41,595 bases of DNA from Armatimonadota bacterium (GTDB lineage: Bacteria; Armatimonadota; JAAZEB01), in assembly GCA_012512505.1 (NCBI GenBank), contig JAAZEB010000113.1, forward strand, positions 1 through 41,595, read 5' to 3'. The translations under genes were made by a program, and so were the position numbers. Below are positions 17,280 to 26,188 of the stretch, piece by piece. The first letter of the stretch is position 1, and each line of letters starts with the position of its first letter. The notes under the pieces were generated by a model. The model searched no databases and was not told the origin of the DNA. It worked only from the letters and a program-made list of their open reading frames with translations.

Positions 17280-18583
17280 GATCCCAACTCCCTCCTATCG
17301 ATGACTCGCTTGGCCTTGCCTTCGCTGCGGGTGATCGTCTTCGGTTCCACCAGGCGTACTTTCACCCCCAGGCCGAGGGCGCTGTTCAGTTCGGCGGCAA
17401 CCTGCTTCTCGAACGCTTCGAGGCGGCGCACCTTATCGGAGACGACTCCGGGCGAGACCTCGACCCACACCTCGAGTTCGTCGAGCCGGCCCTTGTCGCG
17501 GTCGACGACGATGAGGTAGTGCGGCTCGGTACCCTCGATGGCCATCAGGGCGCTTTCGATCTGCGAGGGGAAGACGTTGACGCCGCGGATGATCAGCATG
17601 TCGTCGGTGCGGCCCGTCACCCGCGACATGCGGCAGTGAGTGCGCCCGCAGGGGCAGGGATCGTGGTGCAGCCGGGTAATGTCGCGGGTGCGGTAGCGCA
17701 GGATCGGGAACGCCTCCTTGGTGAGCGAGGTGAAGACCAGCTCGCCCTGGCTGCCCGGCGGCAGCACCTCCAGGGTGGCGGGATCGATGATCTCCGGGAT
17801 GAAGTGGTCGTCGAAGATGTGGAGGCCGTTCTGCGCCTCACAGCCGCTGGCGACCCCGGGGCCGCTCACCTCGCTGAGACCGTAGATGTCCGTGGCGCGG
17901 ATCCCCATGCGGCTTTCGATCTCTTTGCGCATGCTGTCGGTCCACGGCTCAGCGCCGAAGATGCCGTATTTGAGCGGCAGCTCGCGCAGGTCGATGCCCA
18001 TCTCGGCGGCGGTATCGGCGATCACCAGGGCGTAGGAGGGGGTGCAGGCGAGCATGGTGCAGCCGAAATCCTGCATGATCATCACCTGCCGCTTGGTGTT
18101 GCCGCCGGAGATCGGCACGACGGTCGCGCCCAGTTTCTCGGCGCCGTAGTGGATCCCGAGCCCGCCGGTGAACAGGCCATAGCCGTAGGCGTTCTGAATG
18201 ATGTCGTGCTTCCAGCCGCCGCCGCACGCGATGGTGCGCGCCATCAGCTCCGCCCAGGTATCGATGTCGCGGCGGGTATAGCCGACCACCTTCGGCTTGC
18301 CGGTGGTGCCGGAGGAAGAGTGAACGCGGACGATGTCTTCCAGGCGGGCGGCAAACATGCCGAAGGGGTAGTTCTCGCGCAGGTCCTCGGCGGTGGTGAA
18401 GGGGAGGTGCTTCAGGTCGTCCACGCCGCGGATGTCGGCGGGGCGGATGCCCGCGTCGTCCAGTTTCTTACGGTAGGCTGGCACCTGCTCGTAGCAGCGG
18501 CGCACCGTTTGCTGGAGACGCTCGTTCTGAAGCTGGCGCCTCTCCTCCTGGGGCATACACTCGGCCGGCTCATTCCAGAACAT
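17276..18583 (-). CDS. paaK: Phenylacetate-CoA ligase family protein (operon copy)
   Basis: This 435-residue aryl-CoA ligase lies inside the ior operon. It has P-loop [14 protein letters not shown] near residue 90, [28 protein letters not shown], and the C-terminal [14 protein letters not shown]. It starts two bases after iorB stops and overlaps the ACT gene at its own stop, so iorB-paaK-ACT is a tight unit. With IorAB making aryl-acyl-CoA from arylpyruvates, the ligase could either reactivate free aryl acid or work in reverse to conserve energy; the usual AMP-forming direction is assumed. Zinc-type cysteines seen in some members are present around [11 protein letters not shown]. Confidence 0.94.
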   Translation of the reverse strand: MFWNEPAECMPQEERRQLQNERLQQTVRRCYEQVPAYRKKLDDAGIRPADIRGVDDLKHLPFTTAEDLRENYPFGMFAARLEDIVRVHSSSGTTGKPKVVGYTRRDIDTWAELMARTIACGGGWKHDIIQNAYGYGLFTGGLGIHYGAEKLGATVVPISGGNTKRQVMIMQDFGCTMLACTPSYALVIADTAAEMGIDLRELPLKYGIFGAEPWTDSMRKEIESRMGIRATDIYGLSEVSGPGVASGCEAQNGLHIFDDHFIPEIIDPATLEVLPPGSQGELVFTSLTKEAFPILRYRTRDITRLHHDPCPCGRTHCRMSRVTGRTDDMLIIRGVNVFPSQIESALMAIEGTEPHYLIVVDRDKGRLDELEVWVEVSPGVVSDKVRRLEAFEKQVAAELNSALGLGVKVRLVEPKTITRSEGKAKRVIDRRELGS

Positions 18584-18585
18584 GC

Positions 18586-19185
18586 TTAGCGACCCCCTTC
18601 TGCTTGGGCGGCAGCGCGTCCCAGGGCAAACGCCCGAAGGTTGGCCTCCAGGCCCTTGTTGCGGAAACGGTCAGTCAGAACGGTGCGCCAGGTCTCCTCG
18701 GGCACCGGCAGAAAGCAGGAGAGCGCCCCAAGCAAACAGATGTTGACGCTGCGGATGGCGCCCGCCTCGACGGCCAGCGCCAGGGCATCGAGGGAGACCA
18801 CCCGGGCGGCGTGCTGGGCCAGCCGTGCCACCACATCGGAGGGATACTCCGCCTTGCCGGAGGCCACGGCGACGGGCAGGATGCGCTGCCGGTTCACGAG
18901 GGTGGTTCCGCCCTCCTTCAAGGAGGGCAGGTAGCGGAGCGCCTCCATCTCCTCGAAGGCGACCAGCAAATCCACCGCTCCCTGGGGGTTCAAGGGAGAG
19001 TGAACCTTCGGCCCGAAGCGAATGTCGCTGTTGACGGCGCCACCGCGTTGGGCCATGCCGTGGGTTTCGCTCTTCTTCACGTCATGCCCGCTGGCGAGGA
19101 GGGCGTCGCAAAGAACCTCGCTGGCGACCAGGATTCCCTGTCCGCCAACACCTGCCAAGCGTATATTCGTTACTTGATCGTGCAT
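18586..19185 (-). CDS. iorB: Indolepyruvate:ferredoxin oxidoreductase, beta subunit
   Basis: This 199-residue gamma-type subunit of the 2-oxoacid:ferredoxin oxidoreductase family pairs with IorA to convert aryl pyruvates and CoA to aryl-acetyl-CoA, CO2 and reduced ferredoxin. It opens [19 protein letters not shown], the family signature, and continues with [20 protein letters not shown]. The ATG at 19185 directly follows CAGGAG, an unusually short gap for a ribosome site. It lies 92 bp after iorA and two bases before paaK. Length is normal. Confidence 0.94.
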   Translation of the reverse strand: MHDQVTNIRLAGVGGQGILVASEVLCDALLASGHDVKKSETHGMAQRGGAVNSDIRFGPKVHSPLNPQGAVDLLVAFEEMEALRYLPSLKEGGTTLVNRQRILPVAVASGKAEYPSDVVARLAQHAARVVSLDALALAVEAGAIRSVNICLLGALSCFLPVPEETWRTVLTDRFRNKGLEANLRAFALGRAAAQAEGGR

Positions 19186-19277
19186 CTCCTGTTGCGCTCA
19201 ACTCTCGAAGCGGGCCACCCGACAGCGGTGCCCGACTGGCCGTGGATCCCGCCCTCGCCCCGGCGCTGCCGCCGCGG

Positions 19278-21032
19278 CTACTTCCGCTGGATCGCCCCGG
19301 ATCGGCACACCTGCAGGCAGACGCCGCAGCCAAAACAGGCCTCCGGGTTGATGGTGGCTCGCAGCTTGCCATCCTCGCCGCGCACCGAGCCCAGCGCCGG
19401 GCAACCGATGCGGAAGCAGAGCTGACAGCCGGTGCACTCCTCCAGGACGACGGTGGGCGGCTCAGGCCGGACACTGCGCCGCGCCACCAGCGCGCACGGG
19501 CGGTTAGTGATCACCACCGATGGCTTCTCCGTCTGCAGCGCGTAGCGCAGCGCCGTCTCCACCGCCTGAAGGTCGTAGGCATCCACCGTGAGCACGTCCT
19601 CGACGCCGACGGCGCGCACCAGCCCCACCAGGTCGAGGCGCGGCGCGGGGGTGCCGGCCAGCGTCTTGCCGGAGGCCGGATGGTCCTGCCCGCCGGTCAT
19701 CGCCGTGGTGCTGTTGTCGAGGATGCAGAGGGTGATCGGCGTGCTGTTGTAGACGGCGTCCACCAGGCCGGTGATCCCGGAGTGGATGAAGGTGGAATCG
19801 CCGATGACGGCAACCACCGGGCGCTTGTCATCCGGGGCCATGGCACGCCGGATGCCGATGGCGTTGCCGACCGAGGCGCCCATGCAAACGCAGGTATCCA
19901 TCGTCTCCAGCGGGGGCAGCACGCCGAGGGTGTAGCAGCCGATGTCGCCGGCGACGATCGCCTTCAGCTTGCGCAGCACGGTGTAGAAGCCGCGGTGGGG
20001 GCAGCCAGCGCAAAGGACCGGGGGCCGCGCGGGCACGTCTGGCGCGGGGGGCGCCTCCGGCTGCGGTTCGGCCAGCCCCAGGCCGGTGGCAACCGCTTGC
20101 GGGTTCAACTCGCCCAGCAGCGAGAAGCGCTCCTTGCCAACGACTGGGATGCCGAGGGCACGGATCTGCGTCTCCAGGAACGGGTCGAGCTCCTCCACGA
20201 CGTAGAGCGTTTCCACCGAGGCGGCAAACCGGCGCAGGAGTGCCTCCGGGAGGGGATAGGTGAGGCCCAGCTTCAGCACGGAGGCGTGCGGCGCTGCTTC
20301 CTTCACGTACTGATAGCTGATCCCGGAGGTGATCACACCGAGGCGGCGGTCGCCCGGCTCAATGACGTTCACCTCGGCGGTTTCAGCCCAGGCGGCCAGG
20401 CGGCGCAGGCGCTCTTCGACGAGGGTGTGGCGGACGCGCGCGTAGGCCGGGATCATCACGTACTTCTGCGGGTTGCGCTCGAAGCGGTGAGCCGGCGGCG
20501 GCTGTACCTCGCCCAAGCGCACCACCGACTTGCCGTGGTTGACGCGGGTGGTGGTGCGCAGCAGCACCGGGGTATCGAACTCCTCGCTGAGGGCGTAGGC
20601 CCGCACCAGAAAGTCCTTCGCCTCCTGGCTGTCGCTCGGCTCCAGCATCGGAATCTTGGCGAAGCGCGCGTAGTGGCGGTTGTCTTGCTCGTTCTGCGAG
20701 CTGTGCAGGCCCGGGTCATCGGCGCTGACCAGTACCAGGCCGGCGTTGACGCCGGTGTAGGCGGCGGTGAGCAGCGGGTCGGCCGCGACGTTGACGCCGA
20801 CATGCTTCATGGTGGCCAGGGCGCGCGCGCCGCCGTAGGCCGCCCCGAGTGCAACCTCGAGGGCGACCTTCTCGTTTGGCGCCCACTCGGCGTAGACGTC
20901 GGGATATTGAACGAGCGTCTGGAGGATCTCGGTGCTGGGCGTGCCAGGGTAGCCGGCGGCCACGCGAACGCCGGCCTCGTGCGCCCCCCGAGCGATCGCC
21001 TCGTTGCCCGAGAGCAGTACGGCCTTACTCAA
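19278..21032 (-). CDS. iorA: Indolepyruvate:ferredoxin oxidoreductase, alpha subunit
   Basis: This 584-residue thiamine-diphosphate enzyme subunit is the first gene of the operon. The start is the TTG at 21032, which follows GGAGG by eight to nine bases; the upstream ATG at 21122 adds residues that do not fit the family. The N-terminal domain begins KAVLLSGNEAIARGA and has AAGYPGTPSTE. The ThDP-binding site is GDSTFIHSGITGLVDAVYN. The C-terminal 60 residues form a two-[4Fe-4S] ferredoxin domain with CTGCQLC and CFGCGVCLQVC. CAGCPHRGFY is also typical. The enzyme is oxygen-sensitive in known cases and links aromatic amino-acid breakdown to ferredoxin. A good promoter lies upstream at 21138-21166. 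Confidence 0.95.
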   Translation of the reverse strand: MSKAVLLSGNEAIARGAHEAGVRVAAGYPGTPSTEILQTLVQYPDVYAEWAPNEKVALEVALGAAYGGARALATMKHVGVNVAADPLLTAAYTGVNAGLVLVSADDPGLHSSQNEQDNRHYARFAKIPMLEPSDSQEAKDFLVRAYALSEEFDTPVLLRTTTRVNHGKSVVRLGEVQPPPAHRFERNPQKYVMIPAYARVRHTLVEERLRRLAAWAETAEVNVIEPGDRRLGVITSGISYQYVKEAAPHASVLKLGLTYPLPEALLRRFAASVETLYVVEELDPFLETQIRALGIPVVGKERFSLLGELNPQAVATGLGLAEPQPEAPPAPDVPARPPVLCAGCPHRGFYTVLRKLKAIVAGDIGCYTLGVLPPLETMDTCVCMGASVGNAIGIRRAMAPDDKRPVVAVIGDSTFIHSGITGLVDAVYNSTPITLCILDNSTTAMTGGQDHPASGKTLAGTPAPRLDLVGLVRAVGVEDVLTVDAYDLQAVETALRYALQTEKPSVVITNRPCALVARRSVRPEPPTVVLEECTGCQLCFRIGCPALGSVRGEDGKLRATINPEACFGCGVCLQVCRSGAIQRK

Positions 21033-21137
21033 TGGTGGGTGGTCCTCCGCGAATTCGGTAGATAGAGCTTGGGGCAATCCAAAACAGAGCCGCAAGAGGC
21101 TGGGGGAGAGCGCCCAAAGCACTCATCATCTCACCCC

Positions 21138-21166
21138 AGTATACTCGGGATCGCCGCATTCGTCAA
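21138..21166 (-). promoter_or_regulatory. Sigma70-type promoter of the ior operon
   Basis: Read on the minus strand, TTGACG (21161-21166) is followed after exactly 17 bases by TATACT (21138-21143). This is close to the housekeeping sigma consensus. The start site would be near 21131, giving a leader of about 100 bases before the iorA TTG. The leader has a possible GGGGTGAG/CTCTCCCC stem. The same gap carries the upstream region of the divergent terminase gene, for which I see no equally good promoter. Confidence 0.7.
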
Positions 21167-21282
21167 TCGCCGGTTTGCCGCTTTGCCGCCGCGCCCGGGG
21201 GGTGAAAAAGCGCCGGGTGGCCACCCTGTGAGAATGAGCGCGCGCTCCCGAGGGGGCGCTGGCGGAAGGGAGGTGAGCGCCG

Positions 21283-22881
21283 ATGGTGGGCGTGGCGCGG
21301 TATCTGGCGGATTTCGAGGCGTTCTGCCGGGTGGGGCTGAGGCGCACGCTGCGGCCCTACCAGGTGCTGCCGGCGCAGGCGATCATCCGCTCGGTGCTTG
21401 GGCGGGAGGGCCAGACGATCACCGTCTTGATGGCGCGCCAGGCGGGCAAGAACGAGCTGCTGGCGTGCGTGGCCCTCTGGCTGCTGCTGCGCCTGCCGGG
21501 AATCAAGATCGGCGTTTACGCCCCGACGCTGCCGCAGGCGGTGGACATCAGCATGCGGCGCATCAAGCGGCACTTCCGCCGGCTCTACGGCCGCCTGGCA
21601 CGCGAGGCGGGCGAAGGCGCGCCGCGGCGACGGGGCGATACCGCGCGCCGCTCCACCGCCCCGCGGGTGCTGGCGCTTCCCACGGAGCCGCTGCTGGTGC
21701 CCTGGCCGGTGGTGGACCGACAGGAGTTCCTCGAGCTGCCCGTCCTGGAACAGCAAGGCGGCCCCTTTGCCGCGCGCGAAGAGGGATCGCTGCTGGGCGC
21801 CTACTCCGCGGAGAAAGGCGCCGAGAAGGAAGGCTTCACCTGGGATCTGATCCTCTACGACGAGGCGCAGGAGATCGACCGCGACGTGATCGACGAGGAG
21901 ATTGCTCCCACCGGCGCGGCGACCAGCGCCACGGAGGTCTTCATCGGCACCCCCTACCGGATCGACTGCAAGTTCTACGATGTGATTCAGGCGGTGAAGG
22001 AGCGGCGCTTGCCGGGCGCCTGTTTCGAGTACTCCTACGAGGCAGTGGTGCCGCACGTGCCCGAATACGGCCGCTTCGTGGCGAAGAAGGCGGCGGAGTT
22101 GGGGCGCGACTCGGTGGCGTTCCGCACCCAGTACGCCCTGGAGTGGGTGCATGGTCTGGGGATGTTCTTCGATTACGAGGTGTTTACCACCCTGGCCCGG
22201 GAGGAAGAGGAGTTCCTCTCTTGCCGGCCGGCGGGGCCACGCGGCGCCAGGGGGATCGACGAGGCGCCAGAGCCGCCGCCCGCCTTCGCCGTGGGCATTG
22301 ACCTGGCGGGAGACGATCCCGGCCGCACCGGCCGCACCGACTACACCGCGATCGCCGTGCTGCGCTGCGACGGTGACCTGAAAACGCTGGTGGACCTCCA
22401 CGCCTGGCAGGGGAAAGACTGGGAGCGCCAGCACGAGGAGATTGTGCGCCTGCTGCGGCGGCTCCCCGGGCGGGCGCGGGTCGCGATTGATGCCACCGGC
22501 ATGGGCGACCCGTTCAGCGACCGCCTCCAGAAGGCGCTGGCTGGCCGGCCGGTGGCCATCGAGCGGCTGCGGCTTACCGCGTCGATCAAGTCGGAAGTGG
22601 GCCTCTACGCCGAGCAGGAGGTGGCCGGCGAGCGGGTCTTCTATGCCGCTGGGCCGGCAACGCGCGCGGCGGGGCAGTTGGAGGAGTTCCTGCACCAGGT
22701 GCGTTGGCTGGTGCGCGAGCACCTGGCGGAGAAGGCGGTGCGCTGGTACGTCAGCCCGGACAAGGGCCACGACGACCTGGTGTGCGCCTTTTTCCTGGCG
22801 CTGTGGGCGGCCCGGCGCTCACCCGTGCCGCGGCTGGCGCTGGGGGATCTGGCCAGCATGGGCAGCGCCTCCTTCGGCTAA
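21283..22881 (+). CDS. Phage terminase large subunit
   Basis: This 532-residue DNA-packaging motor protein would bind the portal and cut and pump DNA into the head. The ATG follows GGGAGGTGAG. The ATPase domain has a Walker A-like MARQAGKNE (residues 50-58) and Walker B LILYDEAQE (189-197, acidic pair D193/E194), with IGTPYRID as the coupling region. The RNase H-like nuclease has VGIDLAGDD (D340), VAIDATGMGDP (D403) and GHDDLVCAF (D497/D498). An unusual stretch at about 108-172, between the Walker motifs, is longer than in most terminases. The nuclease acidic residues are all present, so the protein looks intact. Confidence 0.93.
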   Translation: MVGVARYLADFEAFCRVGLRRTLRPYQVLPAQAIIRSVLGREGQTITVLMARQAGKNELLACVALWLLLRLPGIKIGVYAPTLPQAVDISMRRIKRHFRRLYGRLAREAGEGAPRRRGDTARRSTAPRVLALPTEPLLVPWPVVDRQEFLELPVLEQQGGPFAAREEGSLLGAYSAEKGAEKEGFTWDLILYDEAQEIDRDVIDEEIAPTGAATSATEVFIGTPYRIDCKFYDVIQAVKERRLPGACFEYSYEAVVPHVPEYGRFVAKKAAELGRDSVAFRTQYALEWVHGLGMFFDYEVFTTLAREEEEFLSCRPAGPRGARGIDEAPEPPPAFAVGIDLAGDDPGRTGRTDYTAIAVLRCDGDLKTLVDLHAWQGKDWERQHEEIVRLLRRLPGRARVAIDATGMGDPFSDRLQKALAGRPVAIERLRLTASIKSEVGLYAEQEVAGERVFYAAGPATRAAGQLEEFLHQVRWLVREHLAEKAVRWYVSPDKGHDDLVCAFFLALWAARRSPVPRLALGDLASMGSASFG

Positions 22882-22890
22882 CCGGCAAGG

Positions 22891-25800
22891 ATGCCAGCGA
22901 ATGCTCGCGCGCTGCGTAACTTGCGGCGAATGGGGGAACCAGAGTCTGTAGACATGCCCAGCATTGAGGAGCATCCAGAGCAGGCGGCGCCAGCGGGGGC
23001 GACCACGCTCGGGAGCGCCGCGAAGGCCTCCCGACGTGACGAGGTGCGCTATCGGCGCCTGGTCGAGTCGAATATCATCGCCGTGATCACCGCCAACATG
23101 CGGGGCGAGGTGCTGGATGGGAACGACGCCTTCCTCCAGATGGTCGGTTACACCCGTGAGGAGCTGCAGGCGGGGGCGATCCGCTGGGATCGAATGATCC
23201 CTCCCGAGCAGCTCCCGCGGGCCGCCCAGGCGGTGGAGCAGTTGCGGGCAACCGGGGTGGCTTCCCCTTGGGAGACCGACTGGATCCGCAAAGACGGCAC
23301 CCGAGTCCCGGTGCTGATCGGCGTGGCGCTGCTTCCCGACGAAGCGGAGGAGACGACGATCGCCTTCGTGGTGGACCTGACGGAGCGCCGCCGGGCACAA
23401 GAGGCGCAGGCGCGGCAGCTCCACCAACTGCAGCACATCTACCACCTCACCGAGGCCGTCGGCCGGGCAACCGAGGTCCAGGAGATCTACGCGGAGGCGC
23501 TGGATGTCCTGCACGACATCGCGGGTGCCGACCGGGCGGCGGTGATCCTCTGCGATCCGGACGGCGTTCCCCGCTTCAAGGCATGGCGCGGGCTGTCGGA
23601 TGAGTACCGCCAGCGGGTGGCCGGCCGCTATCCCTGGTTCACCGACTCGCAAGATCCTCGGCCGGGGCAGGTGCCGGACGCACAGGGGGATCCCGCCCTG
23701 AGCCCGCTGCACGAGGCGTTTGCCGCGGAGGGGATTGGCGCCCTGGCGTTCATCCCGCTACTCTACGGAGGGCGCCTGCTCGGCAAGCTGATGCTCTATA
23801 GCAATCGGCCGCGCCACTTTGGCGATGAGGAGATGCAGTTGGCGCAGACGGTGGCCGGGCACGTGGCATTCGCCATCGGCCGGCACCGCTTCGAGCGCGC
23901 GCTGCGTGCCAGCGAGGAACGCTTCCGCACCCTCAGCCTCTCTGCCCCAATCGGGATCTTCGAGTTGGACGCACAGGGGCGCTGCACCTACGTGAACCCG
24001 CGCTGGAGCGAGATCACCGGGGTGCCCCCGGAGCGCGGCCTGGGCCTGGAGTGGCTGGAGACGATCCACCCGGAGGACCGGGCGATGATCGAGCGGGCCC
24101 GGGAGCAGACGGTGCGGGATGGCAGCGAGTGGTCGCACGAGATTCGCCTGCAGACGCCGAGTGGGGTGCGGTGGGTGCGGGTGCGGGGGGCACCGGTACA
24201 CGACAGCGAGGGCCACATCACCGGCTATGTCGGCAGCATCGAGGATGTCACCGAGTCGCGGCGCACGCGCGAAAATCAGCAGTTCATTGCCCACGCGGGC
24301 GAGGAGCTGGCCGCCTCGCTGGAGCACGCGGGGGTGCTGCAGCGGATCGCCGAGCTGGCGGTGCCCTACCTGGCAGATATCTGCGTGGCCGAGGAGGTGC
24401 GCGATGGCCGGCTGCACAACGCTGCCACCGCCAGCGCCGACCCGGCCAAACTGGCGGTGCTGCGGGAGATCGAGCGGCGCTACCGGTTTGTCCCCCGCAG
24501 CACCCAGGGGCTGGTGCGGGTGTTGCGCGCTGGGAAGCCGCGGCTCTATCGCTCCGTGCCGGCGGGGGCCTGGCGCGCGGTGGCGCTGGACAGCCGCCAC
24601 CTGCGGCTGCTGCGACGGCTGGGGGTGCGCTCGGGGATCATCGCGCCGCTCATCGCGCGGGGGCGCACCCTCGGGGCGATCCTGTTTGGGACGGCGGAGT
24701 CCGGGCGGGTATACGGGGCCGCCGACGTGGCGCTGGCGGAGGAGCTCACCCGCCGGGCGGCACTGGCGCTGGACAACGCCCGGCTCTACCAGGAGGCCCA
24801 GGAGGCCAACCAGGCCAAGGACCAGTTTCTGGCGGTGCTGTCGCACGAGCTGCGCAACCCGCTGGCGCCGATCCTGGCCGGCATGGAGATCCTGCGCCGG
24901 GCTGCCCCGGACGAGCCGCGAGTGCAGCGCACCGTGACGGTCGTCGAGCGCAGCGTGAAGCTACAGGCGCGCCTGGTGAACGATTTACTGGATCTGTCGC
25001 GCATCCGGCGGGGCAAGATCCAGCTCCAGCGTGCCCCGGTGGTGCTCGACGCCGTCGTGGAATCGGCGGTGCAGGCGATGCAGGCGGACGCGGACGAGGC
25101 GGGCCTGACGCTGCAGGTGCATGTGGAGCCGGACCTGTGGGTGTACGGCGACTTCGACCGCCTGCAGCAGGTGGTGATGAACCTCCTCTCCAACGCGATC
25201 AAGTTCACTCCGGCGGGGGGCCAGATTCAGGTGGAAGCCTGGGAGTGTCGCCATGGCGCTGGGGGGCTGACGGCGCCCCGGCGGCAGGCCGAGCGTCCCG
25301 CCCAGCCGGCGAGCCCGGTGTTTGGGACAGCGCCAGCGGCGCGCGCGGGCTGCCTGACGGTGGAGGATACTGGCATTGGGATCAGCCGCGAGCTGCTGCC
25401 CCGCTTGTTTGACATGTTCCGGCAGGGGGAGGTGGCGGGAAAGCGCACTTCCGGTTTAGGAATCGGCCTGGCGCTGGTGCGGTCGATCACCGAGTTGCAC
25501 GAAGGGCGGGTGTGGGCGGAAAGCGAGGGGCCCGGCAAGGGGAGCCGCTTCAGCGTGGAGCTGCCGCTGATTCCGAAGCCGGAGGCGACCGCCCCGCAGG
25601 CGCCGCCCGCGAGGGCGGAGGGGGTGCGCCTGCTCCTGGTGGAGGACAACCCCGACACCCGCGCGCTGATCGCCGAAGGCCTGGCGCACCTGGGCTACCG
25701 GGTGGAGACAACGGCCAGCGGGGAGGAGGCGCTGGATCTGATCCGGCGCCGGCCGCCGCAGGTGATCCTCTCCGACATCGCCCTGCCGGGGATGGATGGC

Positions 25801-25995
25801 TATGCCCTGCTGCGGCAGGCGCGCCAGCTCCCGGAGCTGGCCGGCGTACCAGCGTTCGCCGTGACCGGCTACGGGCGCGAGGAGGACGTGCGCCAGGCGC
25901 AGGAGGCCGGCTTCACCGGCCACTTCGCCAAACCGGTCGATGTGGCGGTGATCGACCAGCGGATCCGCGAGCAGCTTGGCGCCCGGCGCGGATAG
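22891..25995 (+). CDS. Hybrid sensor histidine kinase (PAS-GAF-PAS-GAF-HisKA-HATPase-REC)
   Basis: This 1,034-residue cytoplasmic sensor kinase has no transmembrane segment. Domains in order: PAS (about 50-165, NDAFLQMVGYTREEL), GAF (185-335), PAS plus PAC (343-458, YVNPRWSEITGVP), GAF (470-632), HisKA with phospho-acceptor H652 in SHELRNPLAPIL, HATPase with N-box MNLLSNAIKF (763-772), DTGIGI (826-831) and GLGIGLALV (855-863), then a receiver domain with D962 in SDIALPGMDGY and K1014. A 40-residue low-complexity insert lies between the N and G1 boxes. The start is uncertain: the ATG at 22891 has only a very close AAGG, but lies nine bases after the terminase stop. It sits between terminase and portal, where a kinase is not expected. 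All catalytic residues are present. The receiver's output partner is not in the window. Confidence 0.93.
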   Translation: MPANARALRNLRRMGEPESVDMPSIEEHPEQAAPAGATTLGSAAKASRRDEVRYRRLVESNIIAVITANMRGEVLDGNDAFLQMVGYTREELQAGAIRWDRMIPPEQLPRAAQAVEQLRATGVASPWETDWIRKDGTRVPVLIGVALLPDEAEETTIAFVVDLTERRRAQEAQARQLHQLQHIYHLTEAVGRATEVQEIYAEALDVLHDIAGADRAAVILCDPDGVPRFKAWRGLSDEYRQRVAGRYPWFTDSQDPRPGQVPDAQGDPALSPLHEAFAAEGIGALAFIPLLYGGRLLGKLMLYSNRPRHFGDEEMQLAQTVAGHVAFAIGRHRFERALRASEERFRTLSLSAPIGIFELDAQGRCTYVNPRWSEITGVPPERGLGLEWLETIHPEDRAMIERAREQTVRDGSEWSHEIRLQTPSGVRWVRVRGAPVHDSEGHITGYVGSIEDVTESRRTRENQQFIAHAGEELAASLEHAGVLQRIAELAVPYLADICVAEEVRDGRLHNAATASADPAKLAVLREIERRYRFVPRSTQGLVRVLRAGKPRLYRSVPAGAWRAVALDSRHLRLLRRLGVRSGIIAPLIARGRTLGAILFGTAESGRVYGAADVALAEELTRRAALALDNARLYQEAQEANQAKDQFLAVLSHELRNPLAPILAGMEILRRAAPDEPRVQRTVTVVERSVKLQARLVNDLLDLSRIRRGKIQLQRAPVVLDAVVESAVQAMQADADEAGLTLQVHVEPDLWVYGDFDRLQQVVMNLLSNAIKFTPAGGQIQVEAWECRHGAGGLTAPRRQAERPAQPASPVFGTAPAARAGCLTVEDTGIGISRELLPRLFDMFRQGEVAGKRTSGLGIGLALVRSITELHEGRVWAESEGPGKGSRFSVELPLIPKPEATAPQAPPARAEGVRLLLVEDNPDTRALIAEGLAHLGYRVETTASGEEALDLIRRRPPQVILSDIALPGMDGYALLRQARQLPELAGVPAFAVTGYGREEDVRQAQEAGFTGHFAKPVDVAVIDQRIREQLGARRG

Positions 25996-26000
25996 CGCGG

Positions 26001-26118
26001 GTGGCCGTAAACGACCCCCCTGACCAAGGGACAGGCCGCGATACCGTCGCGGACGCAATGCACCGGCCCAGCGCCCCGCCGGGTGCTTGTCCCCCGGATT
26101 AGGAGCGTCGTTCACGGC
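26001..26118. repeat. Imperfect inverted-repeat element
   Basis: Arms of about 36 bases face each other at 26001-26036 and 26082-26118. They share GCCGT-AACGAC at the outer end and GGGACA-GC at the inner end, with scattered mismatches. The middle holds two further small hairpins, CGCGA/TCGCG and CCGGC/GCCGG. It looks like a small non-coding mobile or REP-type element. It lies right after the kinase stop and before the portal, so it marks the downstream edge of the kinase gene. Confidence 0.5.
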
Positions 26119-26165
26119 ACCTGACACCTAACACCTATCACCTGTCACCTATCACCTACTCACCT
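26116..26165. repeat. Heptanucleotide tandem array (NNCACCT)
   Basis: Seven copies of a 7-base unit follow one another: GG, GA, AA, AT, GT, AT and ACT each before CACCT. Only the first two bases vary. A degenerate version of the same motif on the opposite strand overlaps the start codon of the gene at 8421-11585 (11557-11585). Heptameric arrays of this kind are known in cyanobacteria and some other genomes; their function is not established. The array ends about 23 bases before the portal start codon. Confidence 0.7.
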
Positions 26166-26188
26166 GGCGCCCACGAGAGGAGATCCCG

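Noticed and set aside
21163-22770. Long minus-strand frame opposite the terminase gene
   Set aside because: The plus-strand frame carries all terminase motifs and a ribosome site; the minus frame has neither and is Arg/Gln/His-rich.
26116-26165. CRISPR array
   Set aside because: The unit is only seven bases with two variable positions and no spacers; no cas gene is in the window.
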